Below are positions 25,994-34,745 of a stretch of 48,272 nucleotides of DNA, piece after piece. The stretch's first letter is position 1. Each line of letters begins with the position of its first letter. The notes beneath the pieces were generated by a model, which saw only the letters and a list, made by a program, of their open reading frames with translations, was not told where the DNA came from and did not search any database. The DNA lies in the NCBI RefSeq assembly GCF_000170895.1, contig NZ_ABCS01000077.1, forward strand, positions 1 through 48,272. Reading direction: 5' to 3'. Both the position numbers and the translations under genes were made by a program. The DNA is from Plesiocystis pacifica SIR-1 (lineage in GTDB: Bacteria > Myxococcota_A > Polyangia > Nannocystales > Nannocystaceae).

Positions 25994-26013
25994 CTCACGT
26001 TGAGCTCATGCCG

Positions 26014-26856
26014 TCAGGCGGAGATCTCGAAGTTCCAGCGCCCGATCAACACCTTCCCCATCTCGGGGTCGTTGTCGATCGCGCGCAGCGTCACCGAGCC
26101 GCGCGCCGCGTCCTCGCAGAACATGATCTGCTCGTTCAGCCCGTGCTCGCCCACGCGCATGAACTTCACGTTCTCCCGGTTGGTCGTCCAGACCATCTCG
26201 TCGGTGCGGTAGGGCATGATGAGGTCGTAGGGCGTCTCGGGGTTGACCTTGTAGACGGCGGTCAAATCCGGCTTGAGCCGACCCTCGGGATGCCCCTTGC
26301 TGCCGTAGCCCGTCGCCTGCTCGCCAGACTCGCGCGCAGCCACGAGGATCTTGTCCCGCGGCACCGTCAGCCGCTCACCCGCGCGGTGGCCATGGCCGGC
26401 GAAGGTCCCGAAGTGCTCCGCGAGCATCACCGCCGGCCGGATCCGCGTCTCGACCGTCTCCTCGCCGACCTCCAGCACCGTGACCTCCATGAGCTCGACC
26501 TGCGTCCGCTCGAAGGGTCCCTGGGGATCGCTCTGCACGGCCACGACGATCACGTCCTTGGGCTCGAGGTTGTCGATCACCTCGTCGGTCGGCGGCCATC
26601 CGTCGGGGAAGCGCTCATCCAGCTTGGCTCGGAGCTCGGGGTCGAGCTCGTCGACGCCGAGCAGATGCCCCGTCGCCGGCCGAGGGGGAACCTCGTCATC
26701 GACCACCCGCCTGCTCGGCTTGTTCTTCGGCTTGGCCTCTGTCTCCGCCTCGGCCGCGTCCCGCTTCGCCTTGTGACGCTTCAGGAACCACCAGAGCCCC
26801 GCGCTGATGCCCAGGCCCGTTGCCGCAACCAGTCCGATGATCTGCCAGGTCTTCAT
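26014..26856 (-). CDS. Membrane-anchored island protein, paralogue C
   Basis: 280 residues from the ATG at 26856 (GGAG about 12 bases upstream). A single N-terminal membrane helix (WQIIGLVAATGLGISAGLWWF) is followed by a charged Lys/Ala/Glu linker, so most of the protein is probably outside the cytoplasm. A beta-rich middle domain (about 95-185) has PKDVIVVAVQSDPQG, VELMEVTVLEVGEE and ERLTVPRDKILVAAR. A C-terminal beta domain ends GKVLIGRWNFEIS. The same two-domain plan and the final W-x-F are found in the two upstream genes of the operon, so these are diverged paralogues. I recognise no named family. It is the last gene, 17 bases behind paralogue B. Confidence 0.75.
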   Translation of the reverse strand: MKTWQIIGLVAATGLGISAGLWWFLKRHKAKRDAAEAETEAKPKNKPSRRVVDDEVPPRPATGHLLGVDELDPELRAKLDERFPDGWPPTDEVIDNLEPKDVIVVAVQSDPQGPFERTQVELMEVTVLEVGEETVETRIRPAVMLAEHFGTFAGHGHRAGERLTVPRDKILVAARESGEQATGYGSKGHPEGRLKPDLTAVYKVNPETPYDLIMPYRTDEMVWTTNRENVKFMRVGEHGLNEQIMFCEDAARGSVTLRAIDNDPEMGKVLIGRWNFEISA

Positions 26857-26873
26857 TCTCTGCTCTTCTCCAG

Positions 26874-27674
26874 TCAGACGACGACGAAGCGCCACCGCCC
26901 CAACGAGAGGCCCTCGCCCAGCTCCGTGTCTCCGTGGAGCTCGCACTCCACCCGCCCGCGCTGGGTTCGACGCAGGGCGATCGTCGTCGCCCGGTCCCGA
27001 CGGCCGAGCTCCACGACCTCCGCCGCTCCCCGGGGCTCGATCGTCCAGGCCCTGGGCGTCGCCGCGCCGAAGCTCAGCTGGATCGGCTCACCTTCACGCA
27101 CGTAGCGGACCCGCGCCGCTCCCTCCCAACGCTCGAGCTCCCCATCCTGCTCGGGGTCCTCAGGCGTCGCCCACCCAACTATCGTGCGCCGAGGGACGAG
27201 AGCCAGACTCTGACAGGTGACCCCGTGGCGCTCGCTTTCTCGCGGCGCGCAGCTGGGCGCGACGATGAGGTCCTCGCCGTCGACGGCGATCACCGTGGCG
27301 GTGAGCAGCTCTCGGGTCGTCGTTCCAGGCTGGCTGCCGACTTCGAGCACGACCCCCACCCGGTCGCCCTCGCTGATCCTCGACTGCCCGAGCTCCCGGA
27401 GCATCGGCCAGCGCTTGGACAGCACGGCCGCGACCTCGCGCACCTGGAAGTCGCCGAGCTCGGCCCGAGACACGCAGCTGTAGCCCGCGCACCGGTCAGC
27501 CTGGCAACGCGTGAACACGTCGGCGAGCTCATCCTCCGCGGCGCTCCGCTCTGCTCGGGCGGCCTCATCCTTGCGGTCGCGCTCATCGGCGAGGCGAGCC
27601 CCGTAGCGCTGCACGACCACGACCCCGACGGCCACGAGGGCCCCAACCACGGCGAGCTTCCCCAACCAGCCCAT
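26874..27674 (-). CDS. Membrane-anchored island protein, paralogue B
   Basis: 266 residues from the ATG at 27674, which shares its first base with the stop of the upstream gene (TGATG), so it is translationally coupled. N-terminal membrane helix (WLGKLAVVGALVAVGVVVVQ), charged helix (about 25-60) and a short Cys pair or loop (RCQADRCAGYSC). The middle beta domain has EGDRVGVVLEVGSQ, LLTATVIAVDGEDLIVA and LALVPRRTIVGWA, matching paralogue C at HG...L-x-VPR-x-x-I-x-V. The C-terminal domain ends GLSLGRWRFVVV, matching IGRWNFEIS of paralogue C. No catalytic motif is seen. I infer a bitopic structural or ligand-binding component of an envelope complex. Confidence 0.75.
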   Translation of the reverse strand: MGWLGKLAVVGALVAVGVVVVQRYGARLADERDRKDEAARAERSAAEDELADVFTRCQADRCAGYSCVSRAELGDFQVREVAAVLSKRWPMLRELGQSRISEGDRVGVVLEVGSQPGTTTRELLTATVIAVDGEDLIVAPSCAPRESERHGVTCQSLALVPRRTIVGWATPEDPEQDGELERWEGAARVRYVREGEPIQLSFGAATPRAWTIEPRGAAEVVELGRRDRATTIALRRTQRGRVECELHGDTELGEGLSLGRWRFVVV

Positions 27675-28864
27675 CACGCCACCTTCGCCAGGTCGAACTT
27701 CCAACTGCACAGCGCCCGCTCACGGTCGCCCTTGGGCACGAGCAGTGCCACGTTCACCTCGCCGGCGACACCTTCGAGGCTGATCACCGCTCGCGTGCCG
27801 TCGACCTCGATGACGCGCATCTCCACGTCATCGCGGGATACTCGCAGCGTCGAGCCGCGTGGCAGCGTCGCCATCTTCTCCGGCCGCAGCTCGATCTGCC
27901 CGCCGGGTATGACCCGGTAGCGCTTGCGCCGGTTTTTGGGCACGACCATCGCAGGCGGCTCGACCTTCAAAGGTGGGGCAGCTGTCGGGGGAGCAGCTGA
28001 GAGAGCTCGGGGAGCTGGGGAGGCTGGGGGAGCCGATTCGGCCTGAGCGGGCTCAGGCGTCGCCAGCGGCTCGTCTTGCTTGTCATCCGCACCCGCCTTC
28101 GCCGGGATCTTGATCACCCGAAGCACGCACAGCGGGTGGACCACGAGCTTGTCGCCCACGCTCACCCAACACCCCGGGGAGTCCTGGTGACGCGCGCCCT
28201 TCGTGTCGAGGCGGGCGAGGACGTCGAGCACGACCTCCCCCTCCTCGAAGCCTTGGATCTCGGCGGCGAAGTAGTGGGGCTTCGCCCGCTCAGCCCCGAC
28301 CAGCTTGGACGCGGACGCGAGCAGGACTTGATCGCCGATCCCCGGCTCGTACTGAAGCCCGTGCGTGTAGCCGGGGAAGGCGTCCTCGACCAACAGGCCC
28401 AGGGCGTGAAGCACGTCCCCGTCGAGCTGGCGCCTCTCGTACATGCCCGTCTCCGCGAACTCTTCACCACCCTGAGCTTGTGGCTCCGTGGCGGGCTCAG
28501 GCTCGGGCGCCTCGGCTTTCGGATCGGCCGCCTGCGCCTGCTCTTTCGCCCCAGTCTCCTTCAGTGGTGCGGCGGGCGTCGTTCGCTCCTTCGGTGTCGA
28601 GCTCGTCTCTTGCTTGCTCGTCTCCGACGGAGCACCCGTACCCCTCTCGCGCTCAGCCAGGAAGCTCTCCGCGTCGATCCGCGACCCCGTCAGCGTCGAC
28701 TCATCGATGTCGAGATGGACGGGACCGTCTGGCATCTTCGGCGTGTGCACGGCCCGTTGAGGCTCGCTGAGAAGCCCCTCGAGGTAGAGCCCCCCGAGGA
28801 TCAGAGCGCCCCCCACGAGGACGACTCCCCCCAGCGCCAGCAGGACCTCCCTCTTCATCATCAC
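27674..28864 (-). CDS. Membrane-anchored island protein, paralogue A (with Pro/Ala linkers)
   Basis: 396 residues from GTG 28864, or two fewer from the ATGs at 28861 and 28858. N-terminal membrane helix (VLLALGGVVLVGGALILGGL), then about 90 residues of Ala/Pro/Glu/Lys linker. A middle domain (about 140-245) has GIGDQVLLASASKLVGAE and GDKLVVHPLCVLRVIKI. A second Ala/Pro linker leads to a C-terminal domain (about 310-396) with GSTLRVSRDDVEMRVIEVDG and SWKFDLAKVA at the end. Fold order and the terminal W-x-F agree with paralogues B and C; the long linkers would let its domains span a wide periplasm. First gene of the operon, divergent from the 386-residue gene across 286 bases. Confidence 0.75.
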   Translation of the reverse strand: MMMKREVLLALGGVVLVGGALILGGLYLEGLLSEPQRAVHTPKMPDGPVHLDIDESTLTGSRIDAESFLAERERGTGAPSETSKQETSSTPKERTTPAAPLKETGAKEQAQAADPKAEAPEPEPATEPQAQGGEEFAETGMYERRQLDGDVLHALGLLVEDAFPGYTHGLQYEPGIGDQVLLASASKLVGAERAKPHYFAAEIQGFEEGEVVLDVLARLDTKGARHQDSPGCWVSVGDKLVVHPLCVLRVIKIPAKAGADDKQDEPLATPEPAQAESAPPASPAPRALSAAPPTAAPPLKVEPPAMVVPKNRRKRYRVIPGGQIELRPEKMATLPRGSTLRVSRDDVEMRVIEVDGTRAVISLEGVAGEVNVALLVPKGDRERALCSWKFDLAKVA

Positions 28865-29049
28865 CAGTAAGTCTGACGCGCTTTCGGGGCCCCAGCCAAG
28901 CTCGCCGCGCGGACGGCCACCGCACGAACGGGTCGTCGGGAGAGCCCTCCGCCGCGCAGGCTCGACGATGGGGCCGCCCCGCGGCCGGCACCAAAACAGC
29001 CCTCGCGCCCGGCGACGTCAGAAAAAATCGAAGCTAGCTTGAGCGCGTA

Positions 29050-29086
29050 GCACTGCCATTTGCACGGCCGAATTGCACTGCCATTT
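29050..29086. repeat. Direct repeat GCACTGCCATTT in the island's divergent promoter region
   Basis: Two perfect 12-base copies at 29050-29061 and 29075-29086, 25 bases apart, within an AT-richer stretch between the two divergent transcription units. A regulator binding site is possible. Confidence 0.6.
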
Positions 29087-29150
29087 CGGGCTGAGCTCCG
29101 CCTCATTTCCCCGCGAGCACTGCCCCACGTCCGCCAAGAAAGCCTCGACC

Positions 29151-30311
29151 ATGCCCAAGCGAGCCAAGAAGCGAGCCCCCACGCAAACCCCTCCCGAGTG
29201 GCCCGAGTTCTTCCGTCAACACGACACGGAGCTCACCCGAGTCCGCATGCTCTGGCGTCGAGGCGGCGGTCGATACCGTCCTCTCGTGCCGGTCAACCTC
29301 GCCCTCGAAGACCTCGAGCAAGCCGACTTTGAGACCTGGGAAGAGCTCGAACTGCCCGAGACCCACTTCGAGTGGGCGCTCGTCGAGAACATCCCGCCCG
29401 AACAGCGCGCCAGGCAGCTCGAAGACGTCGCCCGCGACCTGTGGAGCGTCGCCGTCCTCTGGACCAGGGCCAAGGGGCCCGTGTGCGACTTCCAGATCCG
29501 CGGCTACGGCAGCGAGGACACGATCCTCTTCGAGGACGGCAAGCGCTGCAACCTCAGCGGCGAGCGCTCGCGCTACGACGATGGCGAGACCCGCGAGCGC
29601 GCCCCGATCGACGAGGCCATCCGCGGGATGATCGGTGATGAGCGCGCCGCGTGGCTACAACTCGACCGCGTCAAGGACACGCTGATCGACAAGCTCAACG
29701 GAGACCGCGAGAAGCTCTTCGAGCACCTCGAGCGCGTGAACCGGGCTGCGCCGGAGACGATCGAGAACGCCCACGGCATCCTCGACCGCGCGCTCCAGTT
29801 CCAGCAGCGCGCGTTCGACAACCTGGTGAGCCAGGAGGATCACACCCTTGAGATCCGGCTCCACGCGATCACCGAGCACAACCGAACCGAGCGCATCCAG
29901 TCCTTCTTCAAGTTCGTCAAGGACGTGGGCGAGTCGGCCGTGGGAGCTCTGCCGACGATCCAGAGCACTTTGGAAGGGGTCGTCACGGGAGCTCGCACCT
30001 TGCCCCGCTTCCGCGTGGCCCAAGACGCGCTCCGCTACCTGAAGATCAGCCTGGAGTCCGAGCGTCTGGTGATGTGCTTCTACGGCACGCCCTCGGAGAA
30101 GCGCAAGGCCGCCGACGAGGTCATGACGACGCTCAAGCGGCTGAGCAAGACTGAGGACGAGAACACCGCGCTGGCGGGCTGCGGGGCGCTCGTCGACAAG
30201 CTGTTCAAGACCCGGATCTTCCGCGAGGTTGCGACCCGTCAAGAGCAGTTCGCGGCGGAGTTCATCATGGGCAAACTCGCCACCGAGCGCATCATCCTGG
30301 ACGACTACTGA
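29151..30311 (+). CDS. Hypothetical helical cytoplasmic protein of the island
   Basis: 386 residues from the ATG at 29151, which begins with a basic tail (MPKRAKKRAP). An earlier in-frame start lacks coding bias. The first 150 residues are acidic and mixed (PVNLALEDLEQADFETWEEL, VCDFQIRGYGSEDTILFEDG). The rest is strongly helical, with likely coiled coil around 180-270 (DRVKDTLIDKLNGDREKLFE, GILDRALQFQQRAFDNLVSQ). It has no membrane helix or signal peptide, few Cys and no recognised motif. It is the first gene of a rightward unit with the 659-residue protein (61 bases apart). I cannot assign a function. Confidence 0.7.
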   Translation: MPKRAKKRAPTQTPPEWPEFFRQHDTELTRVRMLWRRGGGRYRPLVPVNLALEDLEQADFETWEELELPETHFEWALVENIPPEQRARQLEDVARDLWSVAVLWTRAKGPVCDFQIRGYGSEDTILFEDGKRCNLSGERSRYDDGETRERAPIDEAIRGMIGDERAAWLQLDRVKDTLIDKLNGDREKLFEHLERVNRAAPETIENAHGILDRALQFQQRAFDNLVSQEDHTLEIRLHAITEHNRTERIQSFFKFVKDVGESAVGALPTIQSTLEGVVTGARTLPRFRVAQDALRYLKISLESERLVMCFYGTPSEKRKAADEVMTTLKRLSKTEDENTALAGCGALVDKLFKTRIFREVATRQEQFAAEFIMGKLATERIILDDY

Positions 30312-30372
30312 CCTCGCGGCCCGTCCCGCGGGATGTTCCACCCCAGAGCCGGGGCGCGCAGACTCGAAGACG

Positions 30373-32352
30373 ATGCTCCTACGCCCCGACGCGACACACC
30401 GGGACCAGGCCACCAATCAGCTCGCGCGGATTTTCCCGGAGAGCACCGGCTGGCTTCAGTTCAAGTCCCACCTCCCCGGCAAGGAGGTCTTCGCCAACTC
30501 GATCCTCGACCCCTCGATCGGCATCGACGGCGAGCTCGCGCTGGAGACCTTCGCCAAGGCCGACTGGATGAACTGGATCTCGACGACCCAGATCAGCCTG
30601 TACGAGGTCGGGACCCGCGTCGGCCTCACGCCCACGGTCGGCCGCCCCCTGACCAGCGCGCTCGCGGACGTCTACAAGAACATCCAGTTCACCCTCGACG
30701 CCTACAACCGAGGCGCCGCGCCCGAGGAGCTCGTCGCCGACCTCCTCAAGAACGCGGGCCTGCAAGCGCTCCAGCAGATCGCCGGCCAGTCCAACATGAT
30801 CGCGCAGACCGTCGCGCAGGTGATCGCCGCCGCGGTCTGGGCAGCAGATGTCTGGGCCACCCACCGCAACTCCGAGCTCGCCAAGAACGTCAGCCTGCCC
30901 CCTCTTCAGTCCGAGGAGCCAGCGACCGACAGCTGGCAGGTGAACCGGGTGTTCGAGTTCATCCGCCGCGCAGGCTCGGGCGGCGTTGTCTACCCTGACG
31001 GGAAGATCGAGGCGGCTTCGAACGCCAACTACACCAAGCTGTTTCTGCCCGCGTACCGACACACCATGCCCTGGAAGATCCAGTACCGGGGCGGTGGCGT
31101 CGCGGCGCAGCAGGGCAACCCAAGCAAGGCTCGGGGACCCCGAGGCGAGACCCAGTTCAACTTCGACCCGGGCGACGGCTCGACCTTCGGGTTCATGCCG
31201 GGGACGACCACCAGCCTGCGGGTCCTCCAAGCCTCCCATCGGTTCTACCAGAGCGTTCGCGGCACCCCGGTGGACCGCTACGCGCTTCGATGTCGTGGTG
31301 TCGACAAGCCATGCTGGCAGTCGCCGAAGTCCTTCGATGGAACCAAGGACTGCCGCCAGTGCGTCACTGCTGAGTCGGTATGGCCGACCAAGGGGGTCGG
31401 CTGGGCCTACGGCGGGGCCCCGCTGAACGCGACGACACCGGGAGAGAACGTGGGGGCCTTCTATCCGTCCATGAACAAGCTCCTGCTGAACCTGTTGGAG
31501 ATGATCGTCCAGCCGGGGCCGCTCTTGTTCACGGTGGACTTCGTCCAGGTCTTCGACAGCTGGCGGACATGCTTCGAGAGCTTCTGGGACTTCATTCAAC
31601 GGGAGTGGACGACGTACCGCGGCGCGGGCTGGCGCGGGCAGTTGTCGCGGCTGGCGACGCTCATGACCGCCTATCACAGTGACGCCGGGCCCGTCCTCGG
31701 GGGCCGCGATCCTGGACACCCCCTGGCGTTGATCCAAGACCCGCGAAGCGAGCGGTTCTCCGTGTCCTTCGCGTCCTCGATCTTCTCTGAGATCATCGCC
31801 CCGTATTGCCGGGATGCCTACGCCATGCAGGCTCACTACCTCGACACCCTCGAGGTCGCGTACATCCCTCCGGGAGCTGGCGCGCTGTACCGGAGCTCCG
31901 GGAAGCTCAAGAGTGACGAACTCGCACTCAAGTTCGTCCGCTCGCGGACACAGCTGCTTTCGAGCCCAAAGCGAATGAGCGTGAATCTGCGACGCGTGAG
32001 CGACCCCGAGTATCGGGCGGAGCTGGTCAAGTCCGGAGTGAAGATGCCGAAGACGAACCCGATCCTTGACGGCAGTCCAGGCCTCGGTCACCAGCTCCTT
32101 GCGCCCCAGGAAAAGCCCGCCCGCGCCCCGAGGCGTCCCAAGGTGATGGTGGAGCCGGCGCTCGCGGGCATCAACGCCCTCGCCAGTCGAGCGCCGAAGC
32201 CCGCGCGACAAGCTCGGCGGCTCGACGCTTCGCCTCCTTGGTCTGCTGGTGAGCGCGCCGGAGTAGCGGTCGCCATAGGAGCGGCTGCAGTGGTCGGTGT
32301 CGCGGGGGCCGTGGCACTTCGACGGCGGGACCCCGAGGCTGACGAGGAGTGA
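30373..32352 (+). CDS. Large hypothetical protein with C-terminal membrane helix
   Basis: 659 residues. A helical N-terminal half (about 60-190, LADVYKNIQFTLDAYN, LQALQQIAGQSNMIAQTVAQ) is followed by a mixed region with a possible metal- or disulfide-binding group (RCRGVDKPC...DCRQC, about 308-336) and aromatic-rich segments (VDFVQVFDSWRTCFESFWDF). Near the C-terminus a Pro/Arg/Ala linker precedes one hydrophobic helix (AGVAVAIGAAAVVGVAGAVA) and a basic-acidic tail (RRRDPEADEE). This makes it a tail-anchored protein with a cytoplasmic body, or a late-anchored exported one; no signal peptide is seen. Codon usage is less biased than in flanking chromosomal genes. No family is recognised. Confidence 0.7.
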   Translation: MLLRPDATHRDQATNQLARIFPESTGWLQFKSHLPGKEVFANSILDPSIGIDGELALETFAKADWMNWISTTQISLYEVGTRVGLTPTVGRPLTSALADVYKNIQFTLDAYNRGAAPEELVADLLKNAGLQALQQIAGQSNMIAQTVAQVIAAAVWAADVWATHRNSELAKNVSLPPLQSEEPATDSWQVNRVFEFIRRAGSGGVVYPDGKIEAASNANYTKLFLPAYRHTMPWKIQYRGGGVAAQQGNPSKARGPRGETQFNFDPGDGSTFGFMPGTTTSLRVLQASHRFYQSVRGTPVDRYALRCRGVDKPCWQSPKSFDGTKDCRQCVTAESVWPTKGVGWAYGGAPLNATTPGENVGAFYPSMNKLLLNLLEMIVQPGPLLFTVDFVQVFDSWRTCFESFWDFIQREWTTYRGAGWRGQLSRLATLMTAYHSDAGPVLGGRDPGHPLALIQDPRSERFSVSFASSIFSEIIAPYCRDAYAMQAHYLDTLEVAYIPPGAGALYRSSGKLKSDELALKFVRSRTQLLSSPKRMSVNLRRVSDPEYRAELVKSGVKMPKTNPILDGSPGLGHQLLAPQEKPARAPRRPKVMVEPALAGINALASRAPKPARQARRLDASPPWSAGERAGVAVAIGAAAVVGVAGAVALRRRDPEADEE

Positions 32353-32358
32353 TAGAGT
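32353..32358 (+). promoter_or_regulatory. -10-like box, putative leaderless promoter
   Basis: TAGAGT lies seven bases before the ATG at 32366. The context TAGAGTCCCG recurs as TAGAATCCCG before the next gene. It begins one base after the stop of the preceding gene. Confidence 0.5.
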
Positions 32359-32365
32359 CCCGTCG

Positions 32366-32791
32366 ATGCGCAAGACCCTCACCTTGCTCTCTCTCGTGTT
32401 CGCGTGCGCGTGCGCTGAGCCTGATATCTCTCAGGAGGTCGAGGACTACGCGGGCGAGTTGGGCGGCGCCGAAGAGCTCGTCTGCCAGTGTCCGCTCGTC
32501 CTCGGCTTTGACAACGCCGCCGAGTGCGGGGCCGCCTTCGGCATCGTGGGCTCCGAGCGGCAAGAGTGCATGCGTGAGGCGATCCAAGACCAAGAGGACC
32601 CCAAGTCCTTCTTGAGTTGCGCTACGAACGCCGTCCAGCTGTATTCCGTTTGCTTGACGACGAGTATCGATGATGGATGCGAGCAGAGTCAGCACCTCAC
32701 GTGCATCGATGAGTTTGAGAACGCCGTGCTTCAGTGCTCTGGAGTCTCGGCGTCCGCTGCCGGTGAGTTCCTCACCTGCGAAAACACCTGA
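32366..32791 (+). CDS. Small Cys-rich lipoprotein
   Basis: 141 residues. The signal peptide MRKTLTLLSLVFACAC ends in a lipobox (VFAC). The mature protein carries about ten Cys (CQCPLVLGFDNAAECGAAFG, ECMREA, SCATNAVQLYSVC, GCEQSQHLTC, QCSG, TCENT), probably disulfide-bonded. The Cys spacing resembles other small myxobacterial surface proteins, but no named domain is evident. It is an exported accessory protein of the island, likely at the outer membrane. Confidence 0.75.
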   Translation: MRKTLTLLSLVFACACAEPDISQEVEDYAGELGGAEELVCQCPLVLGFDNAAECGAAFGIVGSERQECMREAIQDQEDPKSFLSCATNAVQLYSVCLTTSIDDGCEQSQHLTCIDEFENAVLQCSGVSASAAGEFLTCENT

Positions 32792-32862
32792 ACCGCTGGC
32801 CAGAGTGAGCGCGTCCACTCTCGCGCTTCTCAGTCTTGGCGCGGAGTTCCTGGGTGGCTGAG

Positions 32863-32868
32863 TAGAAT
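32863..32868 (+). promoter_or_regulatory. -10-like box, putative leaderless promoter
   Basis: TAGAAT lies six bases before the ATG at 32875, with CCCG after it as in the preceding gene. Confidence 0.5.
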
Positions 32869-32874
32869 CCCGAC

Positions 32875-33366
32875 ATGTCGAGGAAGTTCACTCTCTCAGT
32901 CGCGGGCCTGGTTGCCTTTGCGCTCTTCACTGCACCTGCGTCGGCGAGCGCGGAGTACCGAGATCTTTGCGACAGCTCGAAGGTCTGCGAGTACACGGGG
33001 CCAGGTGCCCCGGTCCTAGACGAGGACGTGTGCCTCGATCCCACCGGGGAGGTTCGTCTCAAAGGGTCGACCACCTGCGGGGCTGGGTCGGTTCCCTTTC
33101 ACGTGCGCTTCGGAGAAGTCGTGGACCCTGTCCTACAGCTCGTGGTGGCCTACGTCCCGCTGGAGAACGCTTGCTCCGTGGAGGGGTTGTGTTCACCGAA
33201 GTCGTACGACGATGGAACGTCGGGGGGCACGGAGCAGACCATCTGCTGCATCAACGGCGTCTGCTGGCCGGTCTATGACTGCGGGGGGACCCTGCTTTGG
33301 TGCGTTGATGGCGTGTGCAACGAGGACGGGACCGTGACGTGCTTCGAGTATGTCGAAGGCGAGTAG
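32875..33366 (+). CDS. Small secreted Cys-rich protein
   Basis: 163 residues with a cleavable signal peptide (LSVAGLVAFALFTAPASASA). The mature part has about twelve Cys, among them DLCDSSKVCEYTGPG, NACSVEGLCSP and a dense C-terminal group (QTICCINGVCWPVYDCGG, LWCVDGVCNEDGTVTC). This is a disulfide-rich secreted protein of unknown role. It follows the small lipoprotein gene with a similar promoter-like box, so the pair may be co-regulated. It ends three bases from the convergent kinase gene. Confidence 0.75.
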   Translation: MSRKFTLSVAGLVAFALFTAPASASAEYRDLCDSSKVCEYTGPGAPVLDEDVCLDPTGEVRLKGSTTCGAGSVPFHVRFGEVVDPVLQLVVAYVPLENACSVEGLCSPKSYDDGTSGGTEQTICCINGVCWPVYDCGGTLLWCVDGVCNEDGTVTCFEYVEGE

Positions 33367-33369
33367 CGC

Positions 33370-34707
33370 TCAAAGAGCGTGTTCAATTTTCCGACGGTTC
33401 TCGTCGGCGGTGAACGCCTGCTCTCGGTCGCCGAGGTCGAGGTAGAGGTGTCGGACCATCCACCAGGCATCGATGGCTTCGTGCCCGTAGCCCAACTCTT
33501 CGAGCTCTTTCGCCGCGAACTTGGCGATCCCCACGAAGCGCCGTTGTTCTTTTCGCGCGCGAGCTTCGAGGTAGCCGGCCGTCACCGCGCCGATGGTCTT
33601 GGTAGCGTCTTTCTTGTCCACCTGCTCGACGACCTCCAAGGCTGCGGCATCGAGCTTCGACAGCTCGTACTCCACGTGGAGTTGATGGACCGGCATGAGC
33701 TTCACCGCCAAGGCCGTGGATGTCAGCCCGAGGACGAGCAAGCCTCCGAGCCACGACCAGCCCCGCGGGCTCGCGGCGTCGTCGAGCTCGGCCACGAGCG
33801 TGGCCACGGACGGCCACCGCTCCCCTGGCACGACGGCCATCCCACGCTTGAGCACCTTGCGAACGCGTCGCTTGATCGCACCTCCACCGCGTGTGGGACC
33901 TTCCAGCGCCTTGTAGTAGCTCTCTAGCCCTGTCGCAGGCCCAAAGGGAAACTCACCTGTCAGGGCCCACCAAAGGGAGACGCAAAACGCGAACTGGTCG
34001 CTGCGCTCGTCGCCAGGGCTCCCGCGGAGCCGCTCTCGGGACATGAACTGGATCGTGCCGGACGCGATCAACTGCTCGCTCTCGTAGCCGTTGAGCGACT
34101 CCGCGTTCCTGGCGAGCCCAAAGTCCGTCACCACAGCCCTGCCTCGGTGGAGCATGATGTTCCCGGGCTTGAAGTCTCGGTGGACGAGCCCCCGCCGATG
34201 AGCGGCATCGAGCCCTTGGCCTGCTTCCAAGTAGCGAGCGATGATCTCCCGCGCGGGAGGGCGCTCCTGGCACCAGTCGCTCAACTTGGGGCCGTCGAGA
34301 AAGTCGAGGATCAGCCAGCGGTAGTCGGCATGCTGCCCGCGATCGATGATTCGCACGACGTTGGGGTGGTCCAGAGCCGCGAGTGCCTTCCCCTCCCGGT
34401 CTGCCACCGCCGGATCCCCCAGGGCCATCACCTTCACGGCCACCCGGCGGTCGAGCTCCAGGTCGGTGGCCTCGTACACTCGACCATAGCTACCAATCCC
34501 CACCCGACGTTCGAGCCGGTAGCGACCGGCCACGAAGACTTCCTCGTAAGGCTTCCCGACCTTCTTCCAGACCCGCGAGATCTCGAACTCCAGGGCGATC
34601 GAGAGCCCCGCCGTGCTCGGGACATCGTCGACCTCGAGCTCGTCCAGGTCAGAGGCCAACTCGCTCTCGTCGAACTCGAAGTCGAACGGATTTGGGAGGT
34701 CTTCCAT
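33370..34707 (-). CDS. Membrane Ser/Thr protein kinase next to an ECF sigma factor
   Basis: 445 residues. A 60-residue acidic N-terminal tail precedes the kinase domain. The motifs are GIGSYG (70-75), Lys92 (VAVKV), HRDFKPGN with HRD at 176-178, and DFG at 195-197. GTIQFMSRE follows, with SRE in place of APE. A membrane helix (318-338) is followed by a 105-residue extracytoplasmic, helical tail (QLHVEYELSKLDAAALEVVE, KFAAKELEELGYGHEAIDAW), which resembles TPR-like helices. The divergent gene 38 bases away encodes an ECF sigma factor. Kinase-ECF pairs such as PknT-EcfP of Vibrio control the sigma factor by phosphorylation, so I infer the same kind of link here. Confidence 0.9.
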   Translation of the reverse strand: MEDLPNPFDFEFDESELASDLDELEVDDVPSTAGLSIALEFEISRVWKKVGKPYEEVFVAGRYRLERRVGIGSYGRVYEATDLELDRRVAVKVMALGDPAVADREGKALAALDHPNVVRIIDRGQHADYRWLILDFLDGPKLSDWCQERPPAREIIARYLEAGQGLDAAHRRGLVHRDFKPGNIMLHRGRAVVTDFGLARNAESLNGYESEQLIASGTIQFMSRERLRGSPGDERSDQFAFCVSLWWALTGEFPFGPATGLESYYKALEGPTRGGGAIKRRVRKVLKRGMAVVPGERWPSVATLVAELDDAASPRGWSWLGGLLVLGLTSTALAVKLMPVHQLHVEYELSKLDAAALEVVEQVDKKDATKTIGAVTAGYLEARARKEQRRFVGIAKFAAKELEELGYGHEAIDAWWMVRHLYLDLGDREQAFTADENRRKIEHAL

Positions 34708-34733
34708 CCCAGGTCGGCACCATGGTAAACGAC

Positions 34734-34739
34734 TAGCTC
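34734..34739 (+). promoter_or_regulatory. Weak -10-like box before the sigma factor gene
   Basis: TAGCTC lies six bases before the ATG at 34746; the sixth base is C instead of T. Confidence 0.3.
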
Positions 34740-34745
34740 CCCACC

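Larger units (their letters stand above)
25670..26013. other. Noncoding region between MITE and membrane operon
   Basis: About 340 bases without a coding signal. The left part (to about 25760) is C-rich. The part from 25868 to 25950 contains several TGGAGA/TCTCCA motifs in both orientations and the left candidate attachment site. A hairpin at 25964-25993 ends the region. No RNA gene is recognised. Confidence 0.5.

Noticed and set aside
29048..29066. Sigma-54 promoter (TAGCAC ... TTGCA)
   Set aside because: The spacer is one base too long and the GG at -24 is missing one G.
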